From contig NZ_AP022593.1 in NCBI RefSeq assembly GCF_010731815.2, forward strand, positions 5,642,001 through 5,706,000: DNA of 64,000 bases. The letters are read 5' to 3'. How positions within the stretch are numbered: the first letter of the stretch is position 1; each line of letters starts with the position of its first letter. Both the position numbers and the translations under genes were made by a program. Shown here piece by piece: positions 49,582 to 58,830 of the stretch. The notes beneath the pieces are model-generated. The model searched no databases, was not told where the DNA came from, and saw only the letters and a list, made by a program, of their open reading frames with translations. This DNA is from Mycolicibacterium arabiense. Lineage in GTDB: Bacteria > Actinomycetota > Actinomycetes > Mycobacteriales > Mycobacteriaceae.

Positions 49582-51273
49582 GTGGAACTGATCCTCGTCG
49601 TCGTCGGCGCCATCGTCGTGACCGCCATCGCCCATCGCCGCGGCCTGGAACCCGCGCTGATCATCGTGGTGGTGGGCATCGCGGTGTCGTTCCTGCCCGG
49701 ATTCGAGGCGCCCGAACTCGATTCGCACATCCTGCTGACGGTGGTGTTGCCGCCGCTGCTCTACTCGGCGGCGCTCAACTTCTCGTTCCCGACCTTCCTG
49801 CGCAACATCCGGCCCATCTTGGGGCTTGGCGTCGGCCTGGTCGTCATCACCGCGTTCGTCGTGGCCGCGGTGTCGTCGTGGCTGGTGGTCGTGCCGCTGA
49901 CGTTCGCGACGGCGCTGGTCCTCGGCGCGATCGTGGCGCCGCCGGATGCGGTGACGGCGGTGGCGGTGGGCCGCAAGCTGGGCCTGCCCAAGCGGGTGAT
50001 GGCGATCCTCACCGGCGAGAGCCTGATCAACGACGCCGCCGCGCTCACGCTGTTCTCGATCGCCGTCGCGCAGGTGGCAGGCAGTCACACGTTCATCGAG
50101 AACCCGTTCCTGCTGTTCGGCTACAGCGCCACCGTCGGTCCCATCGTCGGCGGCGTGCTCGGCGTCGTGACGCTGTGGATCCGCAAGCGGCTGGCCAACC
50201 CGGGGCTGGAGACGGTCCAGGGTCTCGTCGTCCCGTTCGCGGCGTTCATCGCCGCCGAGGAATTGCACGCCTCCGGGGTGCTCGCCGTCGTCGTCGCCGG
50301 GTTCGTGGTCGGCAGCGGCACACTCGGCGCCGGCTACCAGACCCGGTTGCAGGAGCGCTACGTCTGGAATTCGGTCGACGTGCTGCTCGAGGCGTTCGTG
50401 TTCGCCTACATCGGACTGCACCTGCGGTTCGTCCTCGAGGACCTGCACGAGGCTCGCGAATCGCTCGCCGAGGTCGCCGTCGCGTCGGCCATCGTGCTGC
50501 TGATCGTGCTCGTGATCCGGCCGCTGTCGGTGTTCGCGATCTTCGGTCGCAACAAGTTGTCCAGTCACGTCGAGCGGCGGCTCAGCGTGCCCGCACCGGA
50601 CGGGGGCGGCCGCCGCGCCTCGGGCACGCGGCAGCGGGAGCGCGCGCCGGGCAGGTGGCGGTCGCGTATCGACCGGCGCCATCTGTCGTGGCAGGAGAAC
50701 GTCGTGGTGTCGTGGACGGGGATGCGCGGCGTGGTGACGCTGGCGGCCGCCGCGGCGATCCCCGCGACGACGGTCAGCGGTGAGCCGTTCCCCGAGCGGG
50801 CGACGATCCAGGCGATCGCCTTCGTGGTCAGCGTGGGCACGCTGCTGATCCAGGGGTGGTCGCTGCCTGCCCTGATCCGGCGGCTACGGCTGTCGCGGTT
50901 CTCCGACGACCACGCCGCCGACCGCGGGGAGGAACTGAAGGCCGAACGCGTGGTCCACGACGCCGCCGACGAGGTGCTCGCGGCGTTCCGCGCCGACCCG
51001 CCGGCGGGCCTGGACCCGCGCGTGCTGGAGGAGATCCGTGCCGCGATCGCCCGGCAGTCCGAGGACGTCGACGAGATGCCGGACCCGGAGGCGCCCACCA
51101 AACGGGCCAAGGTCTTCTCCGCGCTCTACCGCGACGTGCTCGCCGCGCAACGGGAGGCGCTGATCACCGAGCGCGACGAGGGCCGCATCGAAGACGAGGC
51201 CGTGCGCGCGATGTTGGAGCGCCTCGACCTGCAGGAGGCAGGTGTTTCAGCGCGTCTGGAGAGTCGGTTCTGA
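49582..51273 (+). CDS. CPA1-family Na+/H+ antiporter
   Basis: 563 residues: ~12 membrane helices in the first ~410 residues, then a cytosolic tail of ~150 residues. LLTVVLPPLLYSAALNFSF, GAIVAPPDAVTAVAVGRKLG, ILTGESLINDAAALTLF and WTGMRGVVTLAAAAAIP are CPA1 hallmarks; the Asp of NDAA and the PPDA segment are the ion path. A charged insert (SVPAPDGGGRRASGTRQRER) separates two late helices. GTG start, short leader, no clear ribosome site. It probably exports Na+ for pH and salt homeostasis. Confidence 0.9.
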   Translation: MELILVVVGAIVVTAIAHRRGLEPALIIVVVGIAVSFLPGFEAPELDSHILLTVVLPPLLYSAALNFSFPTFLRNIRPILGLGVGLVVITAFVVAAVSSWLVVVPLTFATALVLGAIVAPPDAVTAVAVGRKLGLPKRVMAILTGESLINDAAALTLFSIAVAQVAGSHTFIENPFLLFGYSATVGPIVGGVLGVVTLWIRKRLANPGLETVQGLVVPFAAFIAAEELHASGVLAVVVAGFVVGSGTLGAGYQTRLQERYVWNSVDVLLEAFVFAYIGLHLRFVLEDLHEARESLAEVAVASAIVLLIVLVIRPLSVFAIFGRNKLSSHVERRLSVPAPDGGGRRASGTRQRERAPGRWRSRIDRRHLSWQENVVVSWTGMRGVVTLAAAAAIPATTVSGEPFPERATIQAIAFVVSVGTLLIQGWSLPALIRRLRLSRFSDDHAADRGEELKAERVVHDAADEVLAAFRADPPAGLDPRVLEEIRAAIARQSEDVDEMPDPEAPTKRAKVFSALYRDVLAAQREALITERDEGRIEDEAVRAMLERLDLQEAGVSARLESRF

Positions 51274-51274
51274 C

Positions 51275-52099
51275 TCAGAAGCCGAAGTCGCCGCCACCGA
51301 AGTCGCCGAGGCCGCCACCGTCGCCGCCCCAGCCGCCGCCGTCACCACCCCAGCCGCCGTCGCCACCGCCGCCGTCCCAGCCACCGTCGCCGCCTGCGTC
51401 ACCGCCGCCGTCGAGCGCGCCCTGGTCCGCGCCGTCCTGGAATCCCTCGCCGTAGCCGTTCTCGAATGCCTGCGCGTCGTAGCCGACGCCGCCCATCCCG
51501 GAGAACAACGACGTGAACAGCAGCGCCGAGCCCACGCCCCAGGCCCCGGCCACCAGCGCGGGCTTCCACCACGGCTCCGAGTACCAGCCCGCGGGAACCG
51601 GGCGTCCGGCGACGCGGCCACCCGGGTAGTAGTTGGGTGTGCGCTGCGAGGGCGCGGGGGAGGCCTCGATCTCTCGGCCCTCGAACTCGACCCGACGGTC
51701 TTCGGTCACGGTGCCCGCCGACTTCTGGCCCGACAGCGATTCGAGTTCCGGTCCCGGGTCCATGCCCATCGCCACGCGGGCGGCGCGCACGTAGTAGAGC
51801 CCTTCGACGGCGCTCTCCTTGGCCAGCTGCGCCTGCTTGACCGTGGTGGCCTGGTCGATCTGCGACGCCGCGGCGTTGTAGCGCTCGGAGGCGTCGGCCA
51901 TGGCCTGCTTCGACGCCTCGTCGCTGCCGCTGAGGTTGAGTACCTGCCCGCCGAGGCGCTCGATCAGTCGCCGGGCGTCGGCCTTCGCGTCGGCCAGCGT
52001 GTTGGCGTTGCGAGCGCCGGTCGCCTTGTTCGTGCTGTAGACCGCCACGCCGATGGCGACCACGACCAGCACGATGAGTAGAAGCAGGAAGCTTTCCAT
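51275..52099 (-). CDS. Membrane-anchored protein with Gly/Asp/Trp-rich tail (DUF1542-like), unknown
   Basis: 274 residues. N-terminal helix MESFLLLLIVLVVVAIGVAVY anchors it; residues ~30-95 are a predicted coiled coil (ADARRLIERLGG, SERYNAAASQIDQAT); VEGLYYVRAARVAMGMDPGPELE and NYYPGGRVAGRPVPAGWYSEPWW are recognisable from conserved actinobacterial proteins of unknown function; a second hydrophobic segment near 195-215 precedes a ~60-residue tail made mostly of Gly, Asp and Trp. ATG 52099 is the sensible start; ORF extends to 52129. Its stop is 1 base from the antiporter stop (convergent). Confidence 0.75.
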   Translation of the reverse strand: MESFLLLLIVLVVVAIGVAVYSTNKATGARNANTLADAKADARRLIERLGGQVLNLSGSDEASKQAMADASERYNAAASQIDQATTVKQAQLAKESAVEGLYYVRAARVAMGMDPGPELESLSGQKSAGTVTEDRRVEFEGREIEASPAPSQRTPNYYPGGRVAGRPVPAGWYSEPWWKPALVAGAWGVGSALLFTSLFSGMGGVGYDAQAFENGYGEGFQDGADQGALDGGGDAGGDGGWDGGGGDGGWGGDGGGWGGDGGGLGDFGGGDFGF

Positions 52100-52139
52100 G
52101 ACGTTCAGCCTACCGACGGGAAACACCAAGGAGGTGTGG

Positions 52140-53027
52140 TCAGAGAGCGTGCAGCGCGAGTACGCCCGCGATGCTCAGCCCGGCGCCCGCCAGTGCGATC
52201 TTCGAGGCGTGTTCCTCGAAGTGGCGCAGCGCCAACAGCATGGTGATGACGGGGTAGGCAGCCGAGGTCGCCACCACCAGGGTCCCCGAGGCCTGGCCGA
52301 GACCGAACCCGACGTTGATCGCCAGGACCGCTAGCATCTGCAGCACCCCGGCCGCCAGGACGTACGGGTTGCGCAGCGTCTCGAGCACCAGCGTTCGGGT
52401 CACCAACTCGCGTCGCCGCCGGGTCACCAGCACGAAGCCGATGACCGGAACCATCGTGACGAACTGGATCAAAGTGACCGTCTGCCAACCGGATTGGTCG
52501 ATGGCCTGACCCACCAGCGGGTAGCCGAACCCCCACAGCGCCGTGGTGAGCAGAGCCAGCGCCGGGCCCGTGCTCAGCTTGCGCTCGGTCCGGTCGACGT
52601 TGAACAGCCCGGCGGCGGCCATGATCCCCACGACGATGACGGCGATCGCGATGCATTCGGCCACGCTGAGTTCGGCGTGGAAGAACGCCACGCCCACCAC
52701 CGTGGTGACCAAGGGATAGGCGGCGCTCAACGGGCTGGCCAGGCTGACGGGGCCGATGTCGAAGGCGAGGTAGAGCGTGCACATGCCCGCGCCCATCAGT
52801 ACCCCGCCGCCCACGGCGTACGCCCATCCCGACGGCGCCATCGCGGGCATGCCGTCGGTGAACAGGACGTACCAGAGGGCATAGGCGAGCGTCCCGGTCG
52901 ACTGCACGAAGAACACGGCGGTGACGGGGCCGAGGTTCTTCGACGCGCGGGCGCCGAAGAAGTCGGCGATGCCGAAGCTGGCGGCGGCGAGGACGCCGAT
53001 GCCGAATACCGCCAGGGCGCTCGTCAC
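52140..53027 (-). CDS. EamA/DMT-family transporter
   Basis: 295 residues with ten hydrophobic helices in two EamA repeats. The first repeat begins ALAVFGIGVLAAASFGIADFFGARASK and the second at about residue 155 (GPALALLTTALWGFGYPLVG). Likely exports or imports a small metabolite; substrate unknown. GTG 53027 is the natural start; the much longer open frame to 53915 is antisense to the regulator gene. Divergent from the LAL-LuxR gene across 96 bases; 40 bases upstream of the DUF gene on the same strand. Confidence 0.87.
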   Translation of the reverse strand: MTSALAVFGIGVLAAASFGIADFFGARASKNLGPVTAVFFVQSTGTLAYALWYVLFTDGMPAMAPSGWAYAVGGGVLMGAGMCTLYLAFDIGPVSLASPLSAAYPLVTTVVGVAFFHAELSVAECIAIAVIVVGIMAAAGLFNVDRTERKLSTGPALALLTTALWGFGYPLVGQAIDQSGWQTVTLIQFVTMVPVIGFVLVTRRRRELVTRTLVLETLRNPYVLAAGVLQMLAVLAINVGFGLGQASGTLVVATSAAYPVITMLLALRHFEEHASKIALAGAGLSIAGVLALHAL

Positions 53028-53111
53028 GGCGCCATCCTCGCAGCCGCCGGGGGCGGACCGGCGGGAGAGGTCCGGCTGACTTATTGACCGGCGCGTCAGC
53101 GCAACTTTGGT

Positions 53112-53117
53112 TAACAT
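53112..53117 (+). promoter_or_regulatory. -10 element for the leaderless LAL-LuxR transcript
   Basis: TAACAT fits TANNNT and ends exactly 6 bases before GTG 53124, so transcription would start at the first base of the start codon. No Shine-Dalgarno is present. Confidence 0.55.
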
Positions 53118-53123
53118 CGCGCT

Positions 53124-55733
53124 GTGCTCGATCACTGGCCGCTGATCGGGCGAGATGGCGACGTCGAAGAAGTGGTCGGGCTGGTCACCGGCGGGTACTG
53201 CCGAGGAGTGGCGCTCGGCGGCAAGGCCGGAGTCGGCAAATCCCGACTGGCCCGCACCGTCGCCCAGGCCGCTACCCACACCGGGTGGACCGTGCGCCGG
53301 GTCGCCGCCACCGCCACCAGTCGCTCGATACCCCTCGGCGCCTTCGCCCAGTGGGTCGACGACCTCGATGGCCCACCACCGGCGATGGCGCGCAGGGTGG
53401 TCGGCTCGATGACCGCCGGGACCGAGGTCGGCCGCCTGCTCGTCTTCGTCGACGACGCGCACCTGCTCGACGACCTGTCCGCGCTCGTCCTGCACCTGCT
53501 GGTGCACGCGGAGAACGCGACGGTGCTCTTGACCGTCCGCACGGGCGAGGCGATTCCGGATGCGGTGTCGGCGTTGTGGAAGGACGGCCTCGTCGAGCAT
53601 CGGGTGCTCTCGCCGCTGTCCCGACCCGACAGCGAGGAGCTGCTCAAGGCGGCGCTGGGGGCACGGCTGAATCCGCGGAGCGCCGACCGGTTGTGGCGAC
53701 TCGCCCGTGGGAACGTGCTGTTCCTGCGTCAGCTGGTCGAGATGGAGGTGCGCGCGGACAGGATGATTGCCCGCGACGGCGCAATCGAGTGGGCCCAGGA
53801 CGCCGTCGTGCCGGCGACTCTGCTGGAACTCGTCGACGGCCAGATCGGCTCGATCCCCGCGCGCGTCCGCGACGTCGTCGACTTCGTCGCCATTTCCGAA
53901 CCCGTCGACTGGCACTGTCTACGGATGCTCGCCGACCAGGCGGCGATCGAAGAGGCCGAGCAGCGTGAGCTGATTCGCACCGGGGACGGATTGGTCTACG
54001 TCGGCCATCCGCTCTACGCCGATGTGCGTCGCACCCGTTGCGGGCCGTCGCGGCTGCGACGGCTGCGCGGTGAAGTCGCCATGGCGATGAAGGACGGCGG
54101 CAGTGCGACGCAGGTCATGAATCGGGGAATGCTGTGGCTGGACTCCGATCTGCCACCCGAGCCGGACGTGCTGTCCGCGGCGGCTGCGGCGGCCACCTCC
54201 CTCATGGACTTCGATTCCGCTGAGCGGCTCCTCGCGGCGGCGGTGCAGGTCGACGGCGGCGCTCCAGCACGCGTTCGACGGGCCTACAACTTGCTGATGG
54301 TGCAGCAGGGCGAGCGGGCGGCGGCGGTGTTGGACACGATCGAGGCCGGCGAGGTGCCCCCGTCGGTGTTCCTCAATGACGTGGTGTTGCGCGCGGCCAA
54401 CCTGCTGTGGTGGGAGCGATCACCCGCGGAGTCGATGCGCGTGCTGGACGAGGCCCTGGCGATGGACGATCAGCCGCACCGTGATGCGCTGCTGGTGTTC
54501 CGCGCGCTGCAACTGGTGCTGGGCGCCAAGCCGTTCGAAGCGCTCGAGGGCATCGCCGGCATCGACCTCGGCGGTCTGGACGACTTCGGCGCGACGATCG
54601 GGCTGAGCGTCCGATGTCTCGCGTCCGCTGAGCTGGGGCGCTCCGCTGATGCGGCCGCGGCGGCCGCGTCGTGCGCCGCGGTCGTGCAGTCCAGCGAGCA
54701 GGCCAAGCTGCTGAGTCTGCTGCTGACCGACTATCAGACTTTCGCCCTGGCCGCCGCGGGGTACGTTGCCGAGGGCGTCGAGGTGGCGCAAGCGCGACTG
54801 CGAGCCGACGAGGCCCAGCCCGCCTCCACGAGAGCAGTCATGTCCGAGCTGGCGGGCGGCGCGGCGTTGGCTGCCGGCGACCTCGACGCCGCGCTGCGTC
54901 ATCTGTCGGTGCGCACCGAAGACATTGCCGCGGAGTCGAATACGTTTCACCTGGCCGTCAGCGCCCACCGGTACTACCTGCGCCGGGCCCAGGTGTTGGC
55001 CCGCCGGGGCGATCCGGAGGGCGCCGAGGCGGCGATCGAGGCCGCCCGCCCGCACCGGCATCCCGCGTACGTCAACCTGACCCCGGTCGACACGCTCACC
55101 GCCGCCTTGATCGCCGGGGCGCGCGATCGAGTCACCGAGGCACGCCGGTTGGCCTGTGCCGCAGCGGACTTCGCGCGCCGCCACGACTCGTGGGCCCGGG
55201 AGGTGTGGTGCTTGCAGACCGCCGTGCAGTTCGGCGACATCGGCCACGCCGACCGGCTCGCCGAGTTGGCGACCATGGTCGAGGGTCCGCGGGCCGCGGT
55301 CGCCGCTCACCACGCGGAGGCGCTGGGCCGCGACGACGCGGTCGGCCTGGATCGCGTCTCCCAGGAGTTCGAGGCGATGGGCGACCTGCTGGCCGCCGCC
55401 GACGCGGTCGCCCAGGCCGCGGTGTCGCACCGGCGCGCGGGTCGGATCGGTAGCGCGATGACGGCCGAGGCGCGGATGCGTCGGCTAGTCGAGAGATGCG
55501 GCGGGGCAACGAGTCCGGCGATCGTGGCCGCGACTCCGGCGGCCACGGCGTTCTCGAATCGGGAACGCGAGATCGCGGCGCTGGTGGAGCAAGGTCTGTC
55601 CAACCGGGAGATCGCCGCGGCGGTGTCGTTGTCGGTGCGCACGATCGAAGGACACATCCTGCGTGCCAGCGCCAAGGCCGGCGTAACGGGTCGGGCCGGA
55701 CTCGCGGCGGTGGTGCGCGCGATGCGCGGCTGA
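53124..55733 (+). CDS. Large ATP-binding LuxR-family regulator (LAL type)
   Basis: 869 residues. Walker A GGKAGVGKSRLA near residue 35; Walker B-like LLVFVDDAHLLDD near 110; a long alpha-helical TPR/MalT-like middle region; C-terminal LuxR helix-turn-helix SNREREIAALVEQGLSNREIA...SVRTIEGHILRASAKAGV at ~805-860. LAL/MalT-type regulators bind an inducer in the middle region and activate genes, often neighbours. It is followed by the flavin oxidase/permease operon, separated by 173 bases containing a 9-bp inverted repeat, so it is the likely regulator. Confidence 0.9.
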   Translation: MLDHWPLIGRDGDVEEVVGLVTGGYCRGVALGGKAGVGKSRLARTVAQAATHTGWTVRRVAATATSRSIPLGAFAQWVDDLDGPPPAMARRVVGSMTAGTEVGRLLVFVDDAHLLDDLSALVLHLLVHAENATVLLTVRTGEAIPDAVSALWKDGLVEHRVLSPLSRPDSEELLKAALGARLNPRSADRLWRLARGNVLFLRQLVEMEVRADRMIARDGAIEWAQDAVVPATLLELVDGQIGSIPARVRDVVDFVAISEPVDWHCLRMLADQAAIEEAEQRELIRTGDGLVYVGHPLYADVRRTRCGPSRLRRLRGEVAMAMKDGGSATQVMNRGMLWLDSDLPPEPDVLSAAAAAATSLMDFDSAERLLAAAVQVDGGAPARVRRAYNLLMVQQGERAAAVLDTIEAGEVPPSVFLNDVVLRAANLLWWERSPAESMRVLDEALAMDDQPHRDALLVFRALQLVLGAKPFEALEGIAGIDLGGLDDFGATIGLSVRCLASAELGRSADAAAAAASCAAVVQSSEQAKLLSLLLTDYQTFALAAAGYVAEGVEVAQARLRADEAQPASTRAVMSELAGGAALAAGDLDAALRHLSVRTEDIAAESNTFHLAVSAHRYYLRRAQVLARRGDPEGAEAAIEAARPHRHPAYVNLTPVDTLTAALIAGARDRVTEARRLACAAADFARRHDSWAREVWCLQTAVQFGDIGHADRLAELATMVEGPRAAVAAHHAEALGRDDAVGLDRVSQEFEAMGDLLAAADAVAQAAVSHRRAGRIGSAMTAEARMRRLVERCGGATSPAIVAATPAATAFSNREREIAALVEQGLSNREIAAAVSLSVRTIEGHILRASAKAGVTGRAGLAAVVRAMRG

Positions 55734-55780
55734 CTCTCGATCGCGCACTACTCGAAAGCATCGAGCACGTCACCCCGCCG

Positions 55781-55836
55781 CGTTAGGTAGTCCCGTTGAC
55801 TGGCCGCGCCGAGATCGGGTGGTCCATTACCTAACG
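55781..55836. promoter_or_regulatory. Spaced 9-bp inverted repeat upstream of the flavin oxidase operon
   Basis: CGTTAGGTA (55781-55789) and TACCTAACG (55828-55836) are exact reverse complements 38 bases apart, with TTGAC between them. They lie 71-126 bases before the oxidase start. Candidate binding sites for the adjacent LAL regulator or a hairpin terminating its gene. Confidence 0.5.
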
Positions 55837-55906
55837 GTGGGTTCAACGGAACGGCGAAGATCGAGCCGACGACGGGAAGCGCCCGGCGCGCGGTGAGAGG
55901 TATCTC

Positions 55907-57295
55907 GTGATCGATGCGGCGGTGTCGGACACCCTGACCGGTCGGGTGGTTCGACCGGGTGACGACGACTATCCCGCGGCGAGTGCGGGTTGGAACCTGC
56001 TCTACACCCACGAACCCGCGGTGGTCGTGTTCGCCCAATCCACGGCCGACGTCGTCAACGCGCTGTGCTGGGCGCGCCGCAACGAGGTGGCGGTGCGGGT
56101 ACGCAGCGGAAGGCACAACCTCGAAGGGTGGTCGTGTGTCGACGGCGGCATCGTCATCGACGTCAGCGAGCTCAAGTCGGCGGCCATCGACGCCGCCGCG
56201 GGAACGGCGACCGTCGGCGCGGGACTCAACCAGCTCGAAGCCGTCACCGCACTCGGCAAGGCCGGTGTCGCGGCCCCCACCGGCACCGAGGGGTCAGTCG
56301 GCCTGGTCGGGGCCACCCTCGGGGGCGGGTTCGGACTGCTCACCCGGAGCTTCGGCATGGCGTCGGACAACCTGCTCGCCGCGGAGGTCGTCGTCGCGTC
56401 TCGAGACGGCGGTGCACGAGTGATCACGGCCTCCGAGGACGACGACGCCGATCTGCTGTGGGCGCTGCGGGGGGCCGGCAACGGCAACTTCGGGATCGTC
56501 ACCTCGCTGACCTACCGGGTGCACCCGATGACGGACCCGGTCTACGTCACCGCGAAGTGGGCCGGCCTGGACGACTTGGTGGCGCTGTTCGACGCCTGGC
56601 AGCGCTTCGCCCCCTTCGCCGACGACCGGCTCACCAGCCAGCTCGAGATCGGCCGCGACGACATCTCGCTGATCGGGGTGCTGACGTCGGGTTCGGAGAT
56701 CGAGGCGGAGCAGTTGCTCGCACCGGTGCTGTCGATCGGTGCTCCTGCGGTGTCGATGACGACGGCGCCGTGGGCGGATGTCTACGCGGGGTTTCAGATC
56801 CCGATCTCCGACGAAGCCGCCAATTGGAAGTTCACCTCGCAGTTCGTGTACGAGCCGTTTCCGCGGGAGGCGATCGACGTCATCGGCAGCTTCATGGCGA
56901 AAACCCCCGGCCCACAGTGCAATTACTTCGCCAACGCGTTCGGAGGGGCGGTCAGGCGTGCCGAGCCCGCAGGCGGCTCGGCGTTCGCCCACCGCGACGC
57001 ACTGTTCTACGCCGAGCCCGGCGCCGGATGGGGCGTCCGCGGCGAGGGCCCAGGCGCCGAGGAGGATCCGCTGACGACGGCATCGCTGGCCTGGTTGGAC
57101 GAGTTCTCCCGAGCGTTGGAGCCCTACGTCGCGGGCGCCTACGCCAACGTGCCGAACGCCGGCCAAGCCGACTGGGCGACCCAGTACTGGGGGGCCAACG
57201 TCGAGCGTCTTCGCGCGATCAAGGCGCACTACGACCCCGAGAACGTATTCCGCTACGAGCAGAGCATTCAACCCGAAGGCGAGCAGACTTCATGA
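55907..57295 (+). CDS. FAD-linked oxidase, berberine-bridge/6-hydroxynicotine-oxidase type
   Basis: 462 residues. FAD_binding_4 domain with SGRHNLEGWSCVDGGIVID, where His70 corresponds to the covalent FAD His of 6-hydroxy-D-nicotine oxidase; the usual GGH is GRH. VGLVGATLGGGFGLLTRSFG and GAGNGNFGIVTSLTYRV are typical; BBE C terminus YDPENVFRYEQSIQP. It would oxidise an amine or alcohol with O2, producing H2O2. No secretion signal. GTG 55907 has GAGAGG upstream. The stop overlaps the permease start (ATGA), so substrate and transporter are probably linked. Confidence 0.87.
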   Translation: MIDAAVSDTLTGRVVRPGDDDYPAASAGWNLLYTHEPAVVVFAQSTADVVNALCWARRNEVAVRVRSGRHNLEGWSCVDGGIVIDVSELKSAAIDAAAGTATVGAGLNQLEAVTALGKAGVAAPTGTEGSVGLVGATLGGGFGLLTRSFGMASDNLLAAEVVVASRDGGARVITASEDDDADLLWALRGAGNGNFGIVTSLTYRVHPMTDPVYVTAKWAGLDDLVALFDAWQRFAPFADDRLTSQLEIGRDDISLIGVLTSGSEIEAEQLLAPVLSIGAPAVSMTTAPWADVYAGFQIPISDEAANWKFTSQFVYEPFPREAIDVIGSFMAKTPGPQCNYFANAFGGAVRRAEPAGGSAFAHRDALFYAEPGAGWGVRGEGPGAEEDPLTTASLAWLDEFSRALEPYVAGAYANVPNAGQADWATQYWGANVERLRAIKAHYDPENVFRYEQSIQPEGEQTS

Positions 57296-58758
57296 CCCAG
57301 GCAACGACCGGCGACGAAGTCTCCGACGAATTCTGCGAGGACTGCGGCTACGAGCCGGAGCTGAAGCGGTCGCTGTCCGGCTTCCAGATGTTCGCCATCG
57401 GGTTCGCATCGGTGTCGGTGGTGATGGGCATCTTCGCCACCTACGACGACGTGCTGAGGTTCTCCGGGCCAGTCGGAATCTGGCTGTTTCCCCTCATCGG
57501 AGTGGGACAGCTGCTGGTGGCGCTGGTCTACGCGCAGCTCGCCGCACGCATCCCACTGAGCGGCGGTGCCTACGCGTGGGGCTCGCGGCTCGCCAGCCCA
57601 AGAGTGGGTTGGGCCTTCGGATGGCTGGCGTTCCTGGGTGCCGTCACCGGACCGGTGGCGATCGACAACGCGCTGGCGACCCAGTGCCTGATGCCGCTGT
57701 TCGAGATGGCACCGTCCGGGACCACCGGCCGGGTGCTCACGGTGGTGCTGCTGGTGATCCAGGCAGGGCTGGCGATCGCAGCGACCAAGATCGTCGGCTG
57801 GGTGAACTCGCTGTCGGTGGGCGTCGAGATCGGCATCCTCGTCGTGCTGGGAGTCGCACTGGCGATCGCGATGATCGCCACCGGCGACGGCGTGGCCGGC
57901 AACGTGTTCTCCCGCGGTGCGACCGAGAACGACCCCAACTACCTGGCGATCGGCGGCGGACTGATGGCGGCCACGCTGATGGGTTTCAGCACCCTGGTCG
58001 GCTTCGAGACACCCGCCAACATGTCGGAGGAGGCGAAGGACGCGACGCGTACGGTGCCGCGCGCGATCATCGGGGCGGTGATCGCGTCGGCGACGTTGGG
58101 TCTGGTCTTCCTCGTCATTCTGACCATGGCGATCAGGGATCTGCCTGCCGCCACGGCGAGCGACTCCCCGGTTGCGGAGATCATGCGTCAGCAGATCGGC
58201 CCTGGCCTGGAACGGCCCTTCCTCGCCGCCATCGCGGTGGCGTTCTTCGGCGCCGCGCTCGTCGCCATGGCCTCCACTTCGCGCTACATCTTCGCGATGT
58301 CGCGCGACGGACGCTTTCCGGCCCACCGGGTGATGAAGCGGGTCAACCCGCGCACCCAGACACCGATTCCGGCGACCCTGCTGGTGCTGGCCGTTGGCGT
58401 GATCCTGATGGCGGTCCTGCCCGGCGACGCACTCAATCAGCTCATCGCCACGGGCGCCATCATCGGCATCACCCTCTACACCATGACGGTCGTGCTCTAC
58501 CTGACCTCACGCAAGAAGTTCCTCAACGAGAAGCGCGGCGGCTTCGACCTCGGGCGGTTCGACCGGCCCGTCGCGATCGCTGCCCTGGTGTGGGTCGTCT
58601 TCTCGCTGGGCGTGATCCTGTCGGCCTCCACGACGGCGGCGACGCTGATGCTCGTCGCGGGCCAGTTCCTCGCAGGGTTGGCGTACTTCGTCTACATGTG
58701 GAAGTTCAACCGCGAGGTCCTCGAGAGCGAACCAGGCGATGCCGCCATCCTCGGGTGA
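57292..58758 (+). CDS. APC-superfamily amino acid/amine permease
   Basis: 488 residues, 12 hydrophobic helices after a ~30-residue cytosolic N terminus with CEDCGYEPELKRSLSG. Seen: FQMFAIGFASVSVVMGIFATYDDV, ARIPLSGGAYAWGSRLASPRVGW, STLVGFETPANMSEEAKDATRTVP and SRYIFAMSRDGRFPAHRVMKRVNP, typical of amine/GABA-type permeases. ATG 57292 overlaps the oxidase stop; the long upstream frame is oxidase sequence in another frame. It likely imports the amine-containing substrate of the oxidase. A strong hairpin follows. Confidence 0.88.
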   Translation: MTQATTGDEVSDEFCEDCGYEPELKRSLSGFQMFAIGFASVSVVMGIFATYDDVLRFSGPVGIWLFPLIGVGQLLVALVYAQLAARIPLSGGAYAWGSRLASPRVGWAFGWLAFLGAVTGPVAIDNALATQCLMPLFEMAPSGTTGRVLTVVLLVIQAGLAIAATKIVGWVNSLSVGVEIGILVVLGVALAIAMIATGDGVAGNVFSRGATENDPNYLAIGGGLMAATLMGFSTLVGFETPANMSEEAKDATRTVPRAIIGAVIASATLGLVFLVILTMAIRDLPAATASDSPVAEIMRQQIGPGLERPFLAAIAVAFFGAALVAMASTSRYIFAMSRDGRFPAHRVMKRVNPRTQTPIPATLLVLAVGVILMAVLPGDALNQLIATGAIIGITLYTMTVVLYLTSRKKFLNEKRGGFDLGRFDRPVAIAALVWVVFSLGVILSASTTAATLMLVAGQFLAGLAYFVYMWKFNREVLESEPGDAAILG

Positions 58759-58800
58759 CCCGGGGGTCCCGATCCGCCCAATAGGCGCCGCAAAGCAGAA

Positions 58801-58824
58801 GACCCGCCCTCGTCAGGGCGGGTC
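58801..58824. terminator. Bidirectional terminator between permease and tRNA-Gly
   Basis: GACCCGCCCT and AGGGCGGGTC form a 10-bp stem with a CGTC loop. On the minus strand TCTTCTGCTTT follows, so it ends the tRNA-Gly transcript; it also lies 43 bases past the permease stop. Confidence 0.8.
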
Positions 58825-58830
58825 CGGTGG

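Noticed and set aside
53028..53915. 296-codon extension of the EamA transporter
   Set aside because: Antisense to the LAL regulator; the transporter begins normally at GTG 53027 with its first membrane helix.
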